Positions 18,268 through 26,228 of a stretch of DNA of 64,000 nt are shown here, piece by piece. The notes under the pieces are model-generated. The model made no database searches and was not told the origin of the DNA. It saw nothing but the letters and a program-made list of their open reading frames with translations. The number at the start of each line of letters is the position of its first letter. The first letter of the stretch is position 1. A program made the translations under genes and the position numbers. The stretch spans positions 153,840-217,839 of the forward strand of contig NZ_JAKOAV010000002.1 of NCBI RefSeq assembly GCF_029478095.1. Reading direction: 5' to 3'. The stretch comes from Pelotomaculum isophthalicicum JI (lineage in GTDB: Bacteria; Bacillota; Desulfotomaculia; Desulfotomaculales; Pelotomaculaceae).

Positions 18268-20475
18268 TTAGATGTTAATTTCGTACAATGTCTCATTATT
18301 CCCCATTCCCATCGGACGACCACCTTGAGGACCATCTTGTGGACCATTCTGGGCAGCGTTTGACTGCCACTCTTCTTTGGGAACCTCCGTGCTGTTGGCA
18401 CGGATCCAATCCATCACTTCGCTGCTGCCGCCTCTGCCGCCTGAACCGGACGAGGGTATCAGGAAATATTTCACCTTCTTATCTGCCACCATTTGTTCCA
18501 ACTTCTCAATTGTTAGGATTGGGTCCGAACCGCTAAACCCACCCATGGCGACAACAGCTTTTCCGGTCTCAATAATATAAGATTCAGCCGTGGATGCTTC
18601 CGGAGTCATAAAAAGGTACGCTTCCCCCGTGTTATTCCTGGTTACATAATCGAGCAACTTGGTATTGATACTAGAGTTCATGCCGCCGCCACCCATGCCC
18701 TGCCTCTGACCGAATCCCTGTTTGCTTGGACCGGCTTGCGGCATCATGTAGTTGTCGCCATAAAGAAGCGGAGTAGCCGCCCAGTATAACGGCGCCACCA
18801 GCAATACCAGCATCCCGGCCACCGCGGCGATCGGCGCCAGCTTTTCTTTCTTCGCGGCGAGCAGCAATACCAGCGCCAGCCCGATTCCCGCGACTCCGAT
18901 GCCGGTTAACCATCCCGCGCCGATTTGCTTTTGATAAGGCTGCAATATATATAGTTCAAAAGCCGTGGCAGCCAGCAGGCCCGCCGGCAAAAGCCACCTT
19001 TTCCAGCCCTCTTTGCCGCGGTACTGGTTCCAAAGCTCTACCCAGCCTGCTCCTGCCAGCGCCGCGATCGGGGGGGCGAGCATAATCAGGTAATAGTGAT
19101 GGAAGAAACCCGCTACGCTGAAAAACGCCATTGCCGGGAGCAGCCAGGCCAGCCAGAATAAAGCCTCATTTTGTTTGGCAGTCAGCTTTCTTAAGCGCAT
19201 GCCTGCCAGCAGTCCGGCGCAAGCAAACGCTACAAAAGGCAGCAGCCAACTGGCTTGCCCGGACAGTTCGGATTGGAACAAACGCAGCGGCCCGGCCTGA
19301 CCGGTTCCGAACATACCACCGCCACCTTGTCCTGGCGGTCCACCCCCGCCAGGCATTTGGCCCGGTCCTCCATTACCCTCAGGGTCGAAGCCTCCCGGCA
19401 TGTAGTTTCCGTCAGGCGGCACTTGCTGCTGGCCGGACATGTTATTCCCGCCCTGCTGCATCTGCTGTCCGTCGGACGTGCCGTTCCCGTCCCATTGCAT
19501 CTGCTGCCCGCCAGGCATATTGTACCCGTCCTGAGGCATCTGCTGCCGCTCAGGCATATCATTCTCATCCTGCCGCATTTGCCGCCGCTCCTGTGTTATG
19601 TCCCCCTGCCTTGTTTGACCTTGATCCGGCGGCGCGCCGCCAGGACCCATGCCTCCCCGACCCATCCCTCTCAAGCGGGCTATCCCGTTATACCCGAAGG
19701 CAAGCTCCAATACGGAGTTTGTTTGGCTGCCGCCGACGTATGGCCGGTTATCCTCCGGAACCATATCAACGACCACCGCATAGGACACAGTAACTACAGA
19801 CATGATTACTGTCGCCGCCGCAAGCACAGCCAGTTTCTTTTTCCATTCACATTTGAAAGCCAGCAGGTAAAACACGTAAAAAGCCGGAACAACCATGTAA
19901 GCCTGCAGCATCTTCATATTAAAGCCTACACCGATCATGGCAAAGGCGCCAAAAAGCCACGACAATTTCTGTTCACGAATTCCCCGGAACAACATCCAGG
20001 TGGCCAGGAGGAGTGTAAATACCAACAAGCTGTCAATATTGTTCGTCCGGCTCACCGCAACCGCGATTGGAGTACATGCCATTATTAAACTGGCTAATCG
20101 CGCGGCAGTTCTGCCATATGTTGGCTTAACCAGAAAATACATCAAAAATACGGAACCGATACCGGCCAAAGCTTGCGGGAGAATCACGCTCCACCCGTGA
20201 ACCCCGAAAATATAGGCGAATAACGTCTGGACCCAAAAAGTGACCGGCGGTTTATCCACCGTAACGTACCCGCCAGGATCTAAAGAAGCGTAGAAAAAAT
20301 TGTGCCAACTCTGCAGCATGCTGGTTACCGCCGCAGTATAATAGGCGTTGGCGTTCTGGTCATTCCAGATTTTATAAATATTTAAGAAAGCGGCTAGTAA
20401 AGCAGTGCCAATCAGGATAATATCTAAATGCTGAAATTTCCTCGTTTTTACTTTCATCTCCCCCTTTATCCGCAA
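18268..20475 (-). CDS. GT39 membrane glycosyltransferase (YkcB-like) with Gly/Gln/Met-rich repeat insert
   Basis: A 735-residue polytopic PMT/ArnT-type enzyme. The first outside loop has GGYVTVDKPPVTFW, with the catalytic-type Asp. About 12 helices are followed by an extracytoplasmic C-terminal domain. Between helices, at about residues 270-390, lies a low-complexity insert with five 13-residue repeats around QQM...DG.NMPG, encoded by 39-bp repeats at about 19392-19600. TTG at 20475 has no clear binding site; ATG at 20457 follows AAAGGGGGAG closely, so the start is uncertain. It is the first gene of the glycosylation operon, behind a TTCAG-box promoter. Confidence 0.88.
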   Translation of the reverse strand: MRIKGEMKVKTRKFQHLDIILIGTALLAAFLNIYKIWNDQNANAYYTAAVTSMLQSWHNFFYASLDPGGYVTVDKPPVTFWVQTLFAYIFGVHGWSVILPQALAGIGSVFLMYFLVKPTYGRTAARLASLIMACTPIAVAVSRTNNIDSLLVFTLLLATWMLFRGIREQKLSWLFGAFAMIGVGFNMKMLQAYMVVPAFYVFYLLAFKCEWKKKLAVLAAATVIMSVVTVSYAVVVDMVPEDNRPYVGGSQTNSVLELAFGYNGIARLRGMGRGGMGPGGAPPDQGQTRQGDITQERRQMRQDENDMPERQQMPQDGYNMPGGQQMQWDGNGTSDGQQMQQGGNNMSGQQQVPPDGNYMPGGFDPEGNGGPGQMPGGGGPPGQGGGGMFGTGQAGPLRLFQSELSGQASWLLPFVAFACAGLLAGMRLRKLTAKQNEALFWLAWLLPAMAFFSVAGFFHHYYLIMLAPPIAALAGAGWVELWNQYRGKEGWKRWLLPAGLLAATAFELYILQPYQKQIGAGWLTGIGVAGIGLALVLLLAAKKEKLAPIAAVAGMLVLLVAPLYWAATPLLYGDNYMMPQAGPSKQGFGQRQGMGGGGMNSSINTKLLDYVTRNNTGEAYLFMTPEASTAESYIIETGKAVVAMGGFSGSDPILTIEKLEQMVADKKVKYFLIPSSGSGGRGGSSEVMDWIRANSTEVPKEEWQSNAAQNGPQDGPQGGRPMGMGNNETLYEINI
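19392..19600 (-). repeat. 39-bp in-frame tandem repeats inside the GT39 gene
   Basis: The GCATCTGCTG core (plus strand) recurs at 19419, 19458, 19497, 19536 and 19575, exactly 39 bp apart, which keeps the frame and gives degenerate 13-residue units. Confidence 0.85.
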
Positions 20476-20546
20476 TGTTTGGCCGCAGCCTTAAGCAACC
20501 CGCCATAATGTCCCGGTTGTTTACTATTAAATAATACGCCTTTTGG

Positions 20547-20606
20547 CTGAATTCTCCCTTAACGGCAACTGAACGTTGATTGAGTATTAGCTGAATATCC
20601 ACTGAA
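20547..20606 (-). promoter_or_regulatory. TTCAG-box array (six half-sites, 11-bp period) before the glycosylation operon
   Basis: On the minus strand TTCAG-like half-sites (TTCAG, TTCAG, CTCAA, TTCAG, TTAAG, TTCAG) start every 11 bp with no exception. TATTAT at 20531-20536 begins at base 16 counted from the last TTCAG. 11-bp direct repeats reaching into the -35 region are how OmpR/PhoB-type activators bind. The same array and spacing occur at 22859-22918 and 25315-25363. Confidence 0.75.
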
Positions 20607-20655
20607 CAAATCGCCGCTTATATATGCCCCAAAGTCACTTATCCAATAACCAGAA

Positions 20656-20690
20656 GGAGGCAATAGGGACGATGATTCCCTTTTGCCTCC
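20656..20690. repeat. Long inverted repeat, possible terminator of the orphan regulator
   Basis: GGAGGCAA/TTGCCTCC flanks TAGGGA/TCCCTT around a 7-base loop. The T-run is weak on both strands, so terminator function is uncertain. It lies between the end of the orphan response regulator and the glycosylation promoter. Confidence 0.5.
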
Positions 20691-20780
20691 CTCTATTGCC
20701 TCCCATTGCCAAAACATTTCTTATTTGCCTTCCGAACCAGTTAAATTTAAAAATTCTCCATTTAATTGTGTTCCTCTTCA

Positions 20781-21488
20781 TTACACTCTACCGTTGGTCT
20801 TATCTATTATTTTGAAGCCAAATCCCCATACTGTATCAATTTTTAGAGCTGAACCTGCATTAGAGAGCTTTTTCCGTATTCTTTTGATCATATCGTCTGT
20901 CGCGCGGGTTTCCACTAAGTTTTCAAATCCCCATACTTTGTCTAGAAGTTCATTGCGGCTGACAGCTCTGTTTCTATTAATAACTAGATAATAAAGCAAT
21001 GAAAATTCCATTCCTGTAAGTCCGATGTTTTTATTATCAAACTCAGCCGTTTTGGTATCGGAATTTATAGAAATATCCAATATCTTTATAATATGATTAT
21101 TTTCAACGTTGCTTTTGTCAAATTCAATTCTTCTAAAAATACTTTTCACCCTGGCGATAAGTTCCATGGGGCTAAACGGTTTTGTAAGATAGTCGTCACT
21201 ACCAATATTAAGCCCGGCTATCTTATCAGATTCGGTATCTTTAGCAGACACAATGATAATAGGCACATTGCTTTTTTGGCGGAGCAGCGAACAAATAGTA
21301 TAACCGTCCATCTCCGGCATCATGATATCTATTATGAGCATATCCGCTGGTCTGATACTAAAAGCCTCATAAACAGAGCGTCCATCATAAAAAGCTTCAA
21401 CCTCATACCCCTCTTTAACGAGAAATGACTTTATAATATTGCAAATATTTATCTCATCATCAGCTATATATATTAACTTCTTATCCAT
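20781..21488 (-). CDS. Orphan OmpR/PhoB-type response regulator
   Basis: 235 residues from ATG at 21488 (AGGAGTG six bases upstream; GTG at 21497 is less likely). Receiver: YIADDE acidic pair, Asp in MLIIDIMMPEMDG, Lys in YLTKPF. C-terminal winged helix typical of OmpR family (LTGMEFSLLYYLV, TVWGFGFKI). No histidine kinase is adjacent. The gene is divergent from a small protein gene; both face two TTGCC direct-repeat boxes with 11-bp spacing, a likely autoregulated target. Confidence 0.92.
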   Translation of the reverse strand: MDKKLIYIADDEINICNIIKSFLVKEGYEVEAFYDGRSVYEAFSIRPADMLIIDIMMPEMDGYTICSLLRQKSNVPIIIVSAKDTESDKIAGLNIGSDDYLTKPFSPMELIARVKSIFRRIEFDKSNVENNHIIKILDISINSDTKTAEFDNKNIGLTGMEFSLLYYLVINRNRAVSRNELLDKVWGFENLVETRATDDMIKRIRKKLSNAGSALKIDTVWGFGFKIIDKTNGRV

Positions 21489-21521
21489 AAAGCTCACTCC
21501 TGATTTATTTTATTAACATTG

Positions 21522-21548
21522 TTGCCTCAATTTTGCCACAGTTTTGTG
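21522..21548. promoter_or_regulatory. TTGCC direct-repeat box (11-bp period), copy 1
   Basis: TTGCC at 21522, TTGCC at 21533 and TTGTG at 21544, each 11 bp apart, close upstream of the orphan regulator. The core reads TTGCC(A/T)CA. Likely a binding site for an OmpR-type dimer, possibly the adjacent regulator. Confidence 0.6.
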
Positions 21549-21631
21549 GATATTTATTTATTAAATTTATATAAAATGAAAAGTTAAGAAGAAAACGGTG
21601 AAGATGGATATTTAACATCACATCCCACCTC

Positions 21632-21658
21632 TTGCCACAGGTTTGCCACAGTATTGAA
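21632..21658. promoter_or_regulatory. TTGCC direct-repeat box (11-bp period), copy 2
   Basis: TTGCCACAG at 21632 and again at 21643, then TTGAA at 21654, with 11-bp steps as in copy 1. It lies about 50-75 bases before the 94-residue protein gene. Confidence 0.6.
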
Positions 21659-21707
21659 AGGAGGGTAGCAGAAATTATTAATCACACTTTTAAGGAGGTA
21701 AATATAA

Positions 21708-21992
21708 ATGAATGGAATTCAAAGTATCAGCTCCACTAATTTTATGATGAACATGAAAAGCATTAATAACAAGAATGAGAAAGATCCTTTTTTAACCGAT
21801 GCGGCAAAGGTTATAGGTATCTCATACGACGATCTAAAAACTTTACTAGAATCAGGCGAGGACTTACAAACGATAATTGAAGAAAAAGGTCTGTCCCTGG
21901 AAGATTTCCAAAAACAGATGTATACACTTTTCAATAGTCATCAAAATGCCAACGTCGATCAAGTTGGGAATATTGTTAATGAAACCGCCTAA
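21708..21992 (+). CDS. Small helical protein, 94 aa (unknown)
   Basis: ATG with TTAAGGAGGTAAATATAA upstream, a very strong site. Polar, no signal peptide. Its central segment (AAKVIGISYDDLKTLLESG, then LQTIIEEKGLSLEDFQKQM) has the same pattern (LGI-xx-DEL-xxxL-xxG-xxLxxI-xxxKG) as a segment in the stalk-domain protein encoded just downstream on the other strand. A strong terminator follows. It is probably controlled by the TTGCC boxes. Function unknown. Confidence 0.7.
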   Translation: MNGIQSISSTNFMMNMKSINNKNEKDPFLTDAAKVIGISYDDLKTLLESGEDLQTIIEEKGLSLEDFQKQMYTLFNSHQNANVDQVGNIVNETA

Positions 21993-22031
21993 TTAAAACA
22001 ACTGCATAACGCCACGCTGGCGCCAGCCAGT

Positions 22032-22065
22032 AAGGCTCAGATTGGGTAATCCAATCTGAGCCTTT
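22032..22065. terminator. Bidirectional terminator
   Basis: A 14-bp perfect stem starting AAGGCTCAG around a short loop, between convergent genes, with T on the plus side and A on the other. Confidence 0.9.
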
Positions 22066-22086
22066 ACAATTTTGGGGTAAATCAAA

Positions 22087-22725
22087 TTATTTCTGATAAT
22101 TAGCATCGGAAGGCGGCATCTGTAAAGACCCATCCGAAGGCCCGTTTCCGCCCATTCCAGGCTCTGTGCCCAGCTTACTCAGATCTATATCCTCCAATCT
22201 AGTCAACACGCTTTGGGCTTGTTCCGCTGTTAATTTCCCCTGAGACACCTGATTATCCAACTCAGTTTTTCTATTAGCCAACCATTGCTCCTTAAGTTGA
22301 TCAAGAGTTATTCCCTTGTCGCTGGCAATCTGCTCCAGGGTAGTCCCGGCTTTCAACTCACTTCGAAGTTCATCGGTTGTAATGCCAAGAATCTGGGCAA
22401 CGTCCTCCATCGGACCGCCTTGTTGGCCGCCGCCCAGTTGGCCTGAGCCCTGTTTAACAACCGGTGCACCCGTACTTTTTAATATCACTGTGTTGTTTTC
22501 AAAGCTCACATCCATTTTCAAAGCCTCCGCCACAGCTCTAACCGGCAGATAAGATGTACCGTCAATCACTATGGCCTCTTTTGCTAAAGTACTGTTGTTA
22601 AGAACCACCGGATATGTTCCCTCCACTACTTTCCCGACCAAACTATCCTGCACATCTGCCGCCGCCAAAGCGGCAACACTAATTAATACTAAAAAAACAA
22701 TTGTAGCTACAGATAACTTTCTCAT
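22087..22725 (-). CDS. Secreted stalk-domain protein (copper amine oxidase N-like) with helical module
   Basis: 212 residues. Signal peptide (MRKLSVATIVFLVLISVAAL), then one stalk-like domain (about 35-90; LPVRAVAEALKMDVSFENN) as in PF07833, a Gly/Gln-rich linker, a helical LGI-xxDEL module (VAQILGITTDELRSELKAG) and a Gly/Pro/Ser-rich tail. These stalk domains are found in envelope-exposed proteins of Firmicutes and are not enzymes. AGGAGGAGG precedes the ATG. Its promoter region has a near copy of the TTCAG box found before the glycosylation operon, so it is probably co-expressed with it. Confidence 0.8.
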   Translation of the reverse strand: MRKLSVATIVFLVLISVAALAAADVQDSLVGKVVEGTYPVVLNNSTLAKEAIVIDGTSYLPVRAVAEALKMDVSFENNTVILKSTGAPVVKQGSGQLGGGQQGGPMEDVAQILGITTDELRSELKAGTTLEQIASDKGITLDQLKEQWLANRKTELDNQVSQGKLTAEQAQSVLTRLEDIDLSKLGTEPGMGGNGPSDGSLQMPPSDANYQK

Positions 22726-22858
22726 ATTCCTCCTCCTTCACTCATAATTAGTTACTTCACATCCGGAAGATTAAAAAACTGAAACGACTGATTATTTCCT
22801 GCTAATCTCTTTCACCTCCTCGGTATTTTATATGCTTTCACAATAATACATCTTTTGG

Positions 22859-22918
22859 CTGAATTTTCCCTTAAAGGCAACTGAACAATTATTGAGTATT
22901 AGCTGAACAAACGCTGAA
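22859..22918 (-). promoter_or_regulatory. TTCAG-box array before the stalk-domain gene
   Basis: Six half-sites at 11-bp steps (minus strand: TTCAG, TTCAG, CTCAA, TTCAG, TTAAG, TTCAG), the same order and degeneracy as at 20547-20606. The -10 box TATTAT at 22843-22848 starts at base 16 from the last TTCAG, as in the other copies. Confidence 0.75.
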
Positions 22919-22931
22919 GAAAAACAAATTT

Positions 22932-22981
22932 AAAAAGAGATCCCGTGTCACTGTCAAAGTGGTGCGGGATCTCTTCTTTTT
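22932..22981 (-). terminator. Terminator of the kinase/regulator operon
   Basis: Long stem AAAGAGATCCCG/CGGGATCTCTT with an inner CACT/AGTG pair and T/A runs on both sides; it lies directly after the end of the histidine kinase. Confidence 0.85.
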
Positions 22982-23041
22982 AAATTACTCTCGGTATATT
23001 TATGGAAGTACTTTTCTGTTCACTCTGCTTGCCAAAGCGAA

Positions 23042-24493
23042 TTATACGGGTAGCCGGATGCGAAACAAACACCCTTCTCCCTCTTTACTTTCAACATCAA
23101 TGGTTCCTCCATGAGCGTTAACAATGGATTTGGTAATCGCCAGGCCTAAACCGGCGCCGCCATATTTGCGCGTACGGGAGGAATCGCTGCGATAAAAACG
23201 ATCAAACACGTGGGGGAGATGACTTTCACTGATTCCCGGCCCGTTATCTTCAAAGGACAGAAGCGCTCCTTCACTTTGCCCGGATAGCGAAATCCGGATA
23301 TGACCTTTTTCCGGGTCCGTATGCTGCACCGCGTTATGAAACAGATTTAAAATAACCTGCTTCATTTTATCTACATCATATTTGCATTTCATATTTGGTT
23401 CGATCAATAAGTCAAGCTTTCTGCCACCCGCCAGGATACGCAATTGCGGCTCCATCTCTTTGACAACGTTATCTAAAAAACCTTCCTTAAGCTCGATGTG
23501 GGGCGCGCGGTCAAGCTTAGTCAACAGGAGAAGATCATGCACCAATTTAGTGAGGCGTTCCGATTCGCTATGCATGCTTTTTAACGATTTGTGCAATTGA
23601 TCAGGCTGATTTGCCGCGCCGCGGAGCAGCACCTCTAAAAAACCGTGAATAGAGGTTAACGGCGTGCGCAGTTCATGAGAGGCGTCCGCTATAAAACGGC
23701 GCATCTGTTCTTTAGTTTCTCTTTCCGCTTCAAAGGAGGCCTCCAGCCGCTCCAACATGCCGTTGAAGGATTCCGCCAAGCGGTCAATTTCCATCTGTCC
23801 TTGCCGGGTCGGGAAACGCCTGGCTAAATTCCCGGCATCGATTTGCTCCGCCGTATCCACCATGTTAAATAAAGGCACCAATGTCTTTTTAAGTATCGGT
23901 AAAAAGCCAAGCAGTCCGAACAACATCGCAACTAGAGAAAGGAACAAAAAAGTGAGCAGTTGGCGAATAAGCAACTCCTTGAGCGGGTTGGTCAAAGTAC
24001 TTACTTGAACGACGCCAAGCATTTGCCCACGATCAAAAACCGGTTGAAGCACCAATAATTGTTCCGCCCCCCCGGCATCATTAACTATTTTGTAGTTCTG
24101 ACCCGGTTTTTTCTTCAACACGTCCATATACTCTTGTTGTTCCAATCTTGGGGGACTTATGCCGTCGGGCCCGTTGAACAAAACGGAATAGTTGCCCTGC
24201 AGATCAATGAAGGCCAAATTCGCGTCAGGAATAAAGAAACGCGGCGGACGTAACATCCCATACTCCGGGCCCAAGCCGAAACGCTGCCCTATCTCGGGGG
24301 CGAGCGTCATTATCTGGCTCTGCATGCTGGAAGCCTTATTTCTGTAAATAACATCCCGCATAAAAACATATTGAAACAGGCCTATAAGCGCAAGTAAAAC
24401 AGCGAGGATTAGCAGCGACCGGGATAAAAGTTGGACCCGGAGCGAGTTGGGAGCGAAAAAAGCTTTGATTTGCGCACTTAGCTTTTGACTCAT
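23042..24493 (-). CDS. Membrane sensor histidine kinase (HAMP-HisKA-HATPase)
   Basis: 483 residues: membrane helix (about 25-48), a ~130-residue outside sensor, second helix (about 175-200), HAMP, HisKA with phospho-acceptor in FIADASHELRTPLTS, then HATPase_c (NLFHNAVQHT, DNGPGISE, GGAGLGLAI). It overlaps its regulator by 4 bases, so the pair is coupled. The outside sensor shows no known domain. Given the TTCAG boxes it probably reports an envelope signal and controls the glycosylation and stalk-protein genes next door. Confidence 0.95.
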   Translation of the reverse strand: MSQKLSAQIKAFFAPNSLRVQLLSRSLLILAVLLALIGLFQYVFMRDVIYRNKASSMQSQIMTLAPEIGQRFGLGPEYGMLRPPRFFIPDANLAFIDLQGNYSVLFNGPDGISPPRLEQQEYMDVLKKKPGQNYKIVNDAGGAEQLLVLQPVFDRGQMLGVVQVSTLTNPLKELLIRQLLTFLFLSLVAMLFGLLGFLPILKKTLVPLFNMVDTAEQIDAGNLARRFPTRQGQMEIDRLAESFNGMLERLEASFEAERETKEQMRRFIADASHELRTPLTSIHGFLEVLLRGAANQPDQLHKSLKSMHSESERLTKLVHDLLLLTKLDRAPHIELKEGFLDNVVKEMEPQLRILAGGRKLDLLIEPNMKCKYDVDKMKQVILNLFHNAVQHTDPEKGHIRISLSGQSEGALLSFEDNGPGISESHLPHVFDRFYRSDSSRTRKYGGAGLGLAITKSIVNAHGGTIDVESKEGEGCLFRIRLPV

Positions 24494-25173
24494 GATAAAT
24501 CAACCCGGTATCCTGAGCCGCGCAGGGTTTTTATCAATTGATGGTCTTTGTCGTTTAATTTATCCCGCAAAGAACGAATATACACTTCAACAATATTTTC
24601 CTCCCCGCCAAAATCATAGCCCCATACTTTTTCCAAAATCATCGTTTTACTAATAACCAACCCATGATTAAGAACTAAAAATTTGAGGAGCTTATATTCG
24701 GTGGGCGATAACTCCAAAACCCGGTCTTCGAGCTTGATCTCTTTGCGGCGGTCATCAATATGAAACGGCCCGATCACGACTTCCCCAAACAAGTTTGGAA
24801 ACTGATTGCGGATCCTGGCATAGATTCTGGCAAGCAGTTCCTCAAAACTAAAAGGTTTTACCATGTAATCATCGGCTCCCAGGGTAAGACCCTTTACCCG
24901 GTCATCCACTTCATCCTTGGCCGTCAGCATGATCACAGCCACATTTTCCGTTTTTTTAAGCATCCGGCAGACTTCAAAACCGTCCATTCCCGGCATCATC
25001 ACATCAAGTATGACAACATGCGGCTGGAATTGCTTCATCAGGTTAATGGCCGTCATACCTTCCTGGGCGGTTCGCACCTCAAATCCCTCATTTTGCAGAC
25101 CAAGCTCCAGAAATTGTAGAATATTCGGCTCATCATCCACTAATAATATCTTAATTCCTTTTAATTGTTGCAT
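24490..25173 (-). CDS. OmpR-type response regulator
   Basis: 227 residues: receiver (LLVDDEPNILQF, VVILDVMMPGMDGF, YMVKPFSFEELLA) and winged-helix output domain (ELSPTEYKLLKFLVLN, VEVYIRSLRDKL, TLRGSGYRVD). AGGTGG precedes ATG. Promoter carries a TTCAG box, so it likely regulates itself and is the best candidate to bind the other two boxes. Confidence 0.95.
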   Translation of the reverse strand: MQQLKGIKILLVDDEPNILQFLELGLQNEGFEVRTAQEGMTAINLMKQFQPHVVILDVMMPGMDGFEVCRMLKKTENVAVIMLTAKDEVDDRVKGLTLGADDYMVKPFSFEELLARIYARIRNQFPNLFGEVVIGPFHIDDRRKEIKLEDRVLELSPTEYKLLKFLVLNHGLVISKTMILEKVWGYDFGGEENIVEVYIRSLRDKLNDKDHQLIKTLRGSGYRVDLS

Positions 25174-25231
25174 TTCTGACCCACCACCTTTATATCAGGG
25201 ACATTTCATCGGGAACATTCCTCTGACAGGA

Positions 25232-25296
25232 GGTGTGTCCCCATTCCTTGTTAGGTGTGTCCCCACTCCTTGTCGGGAGGTGCGTCCCTGTTTCTT
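25232..25296. repeat. Short tandem GGTGTGTCCCC repeats
   Basis: Three degenerate units (GGTGTGTCCCC at 25232 and 25254, GGTGCGTCCC at 25279) followed by TCCTTGT. They lie in the leader between the TTCAG promoter and the regulator gene. Such stretches are often remains of REP-like or IS200-like ends; origin uncertain. Confidence 0.5.
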
Positions 25297-25314
25297 TTAT
25301 TATCCAGGCTATAA

Positions 25315-25363
25315 CTGAAACCATACTGAAGAAAAACTGAAAATCTGTTGAATATCAACGAAG
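25315..25363 (-). promoter_or_regulatory. TTCAG-box array before the OmpR-type regulator operon
   Basis: On the minus strand TTCAA, TTCAG, TTCAG, TTCAG at 11-bp steps, with a weak fifth site (CTTCG) at 25359-25363. GATAAT at 25299-25304 starts at base 16 from the last TTCAG, identical to the two other copies. Confidence 0.7.
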
Positions 25364-25397
25364 CCAGCTTGTTTACTGATGAGCGCGTAAAAAATCT

Positions 25398-25431
25398 AAA
25401 GGGTTATCACCCCGATAGCGATAACCCTTTA
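25398..25431. terminator. Terminator after the LysM gene
   Basis: Stem GGGTTATC/GATAACCC with flanking AAA/TTT; located directly after the stop of the LysM gene (minus strand). Confidence 0.75.
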
Positions 25432-25458
25432 TTAATCAGTAATATGGCGGCGAAGGCT

Positions 25459-25947
25459 CTATTGCTTCAGCTTATCGGTTTCTTTCGGCGCCTTAATAGT
25501 TTGTCCTATACTGAGGATACTGTCTACATCAATTTTATTATAACGGGCCAGTTCAGACGCGTAACTTTCCGTGCCATAATAATAAATTGCAATCTTTTCA
25601 AAACAGTCACCTTCTTGAACTTTATAATAAATAATATCATCAGCAGGCGTTTGTTGATTTACCGGTTGCTGATTTTCCTGCTGCTGGTTTACCGGTTCTT
25701 TGACTTGTTCTTTGAATGTTACAAATCCCTCATCCTCATTTAATTGCCCGGCTTGAGTCGGTGATTCAGACGTCTCACACATATAGATCCTAACAATACC
25801 GGCAATGATTATCAATAGAACTGTAACTATTAAGCCTAATATTAAATATTTCTTTTGCATGAGAACCGGCCTGGTTTCCTGGAAATCCATCCCCTCTATA
25901 TCCTTAACGGCCTTACCGATAATCTCACTATCGTCCATTCTTTTCAA
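25459..25947 (-). CDS. Membrane-anchored LysM protein
   Basis: About 162 residues from TTG at 25947 (AGGGAGG eight bases upstream). A short cytosolic head, one membrane helix (about 35-55), a Gln/Asn/Pro-rich linker, and a C-terminal LysM domain (YYKVQEGDCFEKIAIYYYG, then LARYNKID and IGQTIKAP). LysM binds GlcNAc-containing polymers, so the protein would be tied to peptidoglycan. Single gene, terminator follows. Confidence 0.85.
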   Translation of the reverse strand: MKRMDDSEIIGKAVKDIEGMDFQETRPVLMQKKYLILGLIVTVLLIIIAGIVRIYMCETSESPTQAGQLNEDEGFVTFKEQVKEPVNQQQENQQPVNQQTPADDIIYYKVQEGDCFEKIAIYYYGTESYASELARYNKIDVDSILSIGQTIKAPKETDKLKQ

Positions 25948-26061
25948 CCACGGTGCCTCCCTTAACAAGCTATCTATAAATAATTATCGTCAAAAAAGGC
26001 AATACGTTTAACTGCATTATTTCATAATCTACTTAACCTGCGATACCTTTTAATTCAACAT

Positions 26062-26172
26062 AATATGAGCATATTCCTTGACAAATATTTCGAATAATAA
26101 CGCCAAGATGGCGGTCAAAGACAACTGTTTATCGTCTTTGGCGACCTTTGGGCATGCAACGCGGCTCATATT
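26062..26172 (+). ncRNA. Candidate structured RNA in a gene-free stretch
   Basis: The 570-base gap 25969-26539 has no gene. AATATGAGC at 26062-26070 can pair with GCTCATATT at 26164-26172. Inside are hairpins CGCC-N5-GGCG (26101-26113) and AAAGAC/GTCTTT extended by GGTC/GACC (26113-26146). A terminator hairpin follows at 26229-26264. Nested pairs suggest a folded RNA or a small inverted-repeat element. No known riboswitch class fits. The strand is inferred from the terminator. Confidence 0.35.
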
Positions 26173-26228
26173 CGCCCCTTATAATTGTTCAAACTCATTC
26201 ACGAAAAGCATAATTTTTTAAGCAATAA

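Noticed and set aside
19131..20088. Long open frames on the plus strand opposite the GT39 gene
   Set aside because: They arise from the GC-rich 39-bp repeats; the encoded proteins are Arg/Pro/His-rich with no domain or start signal.
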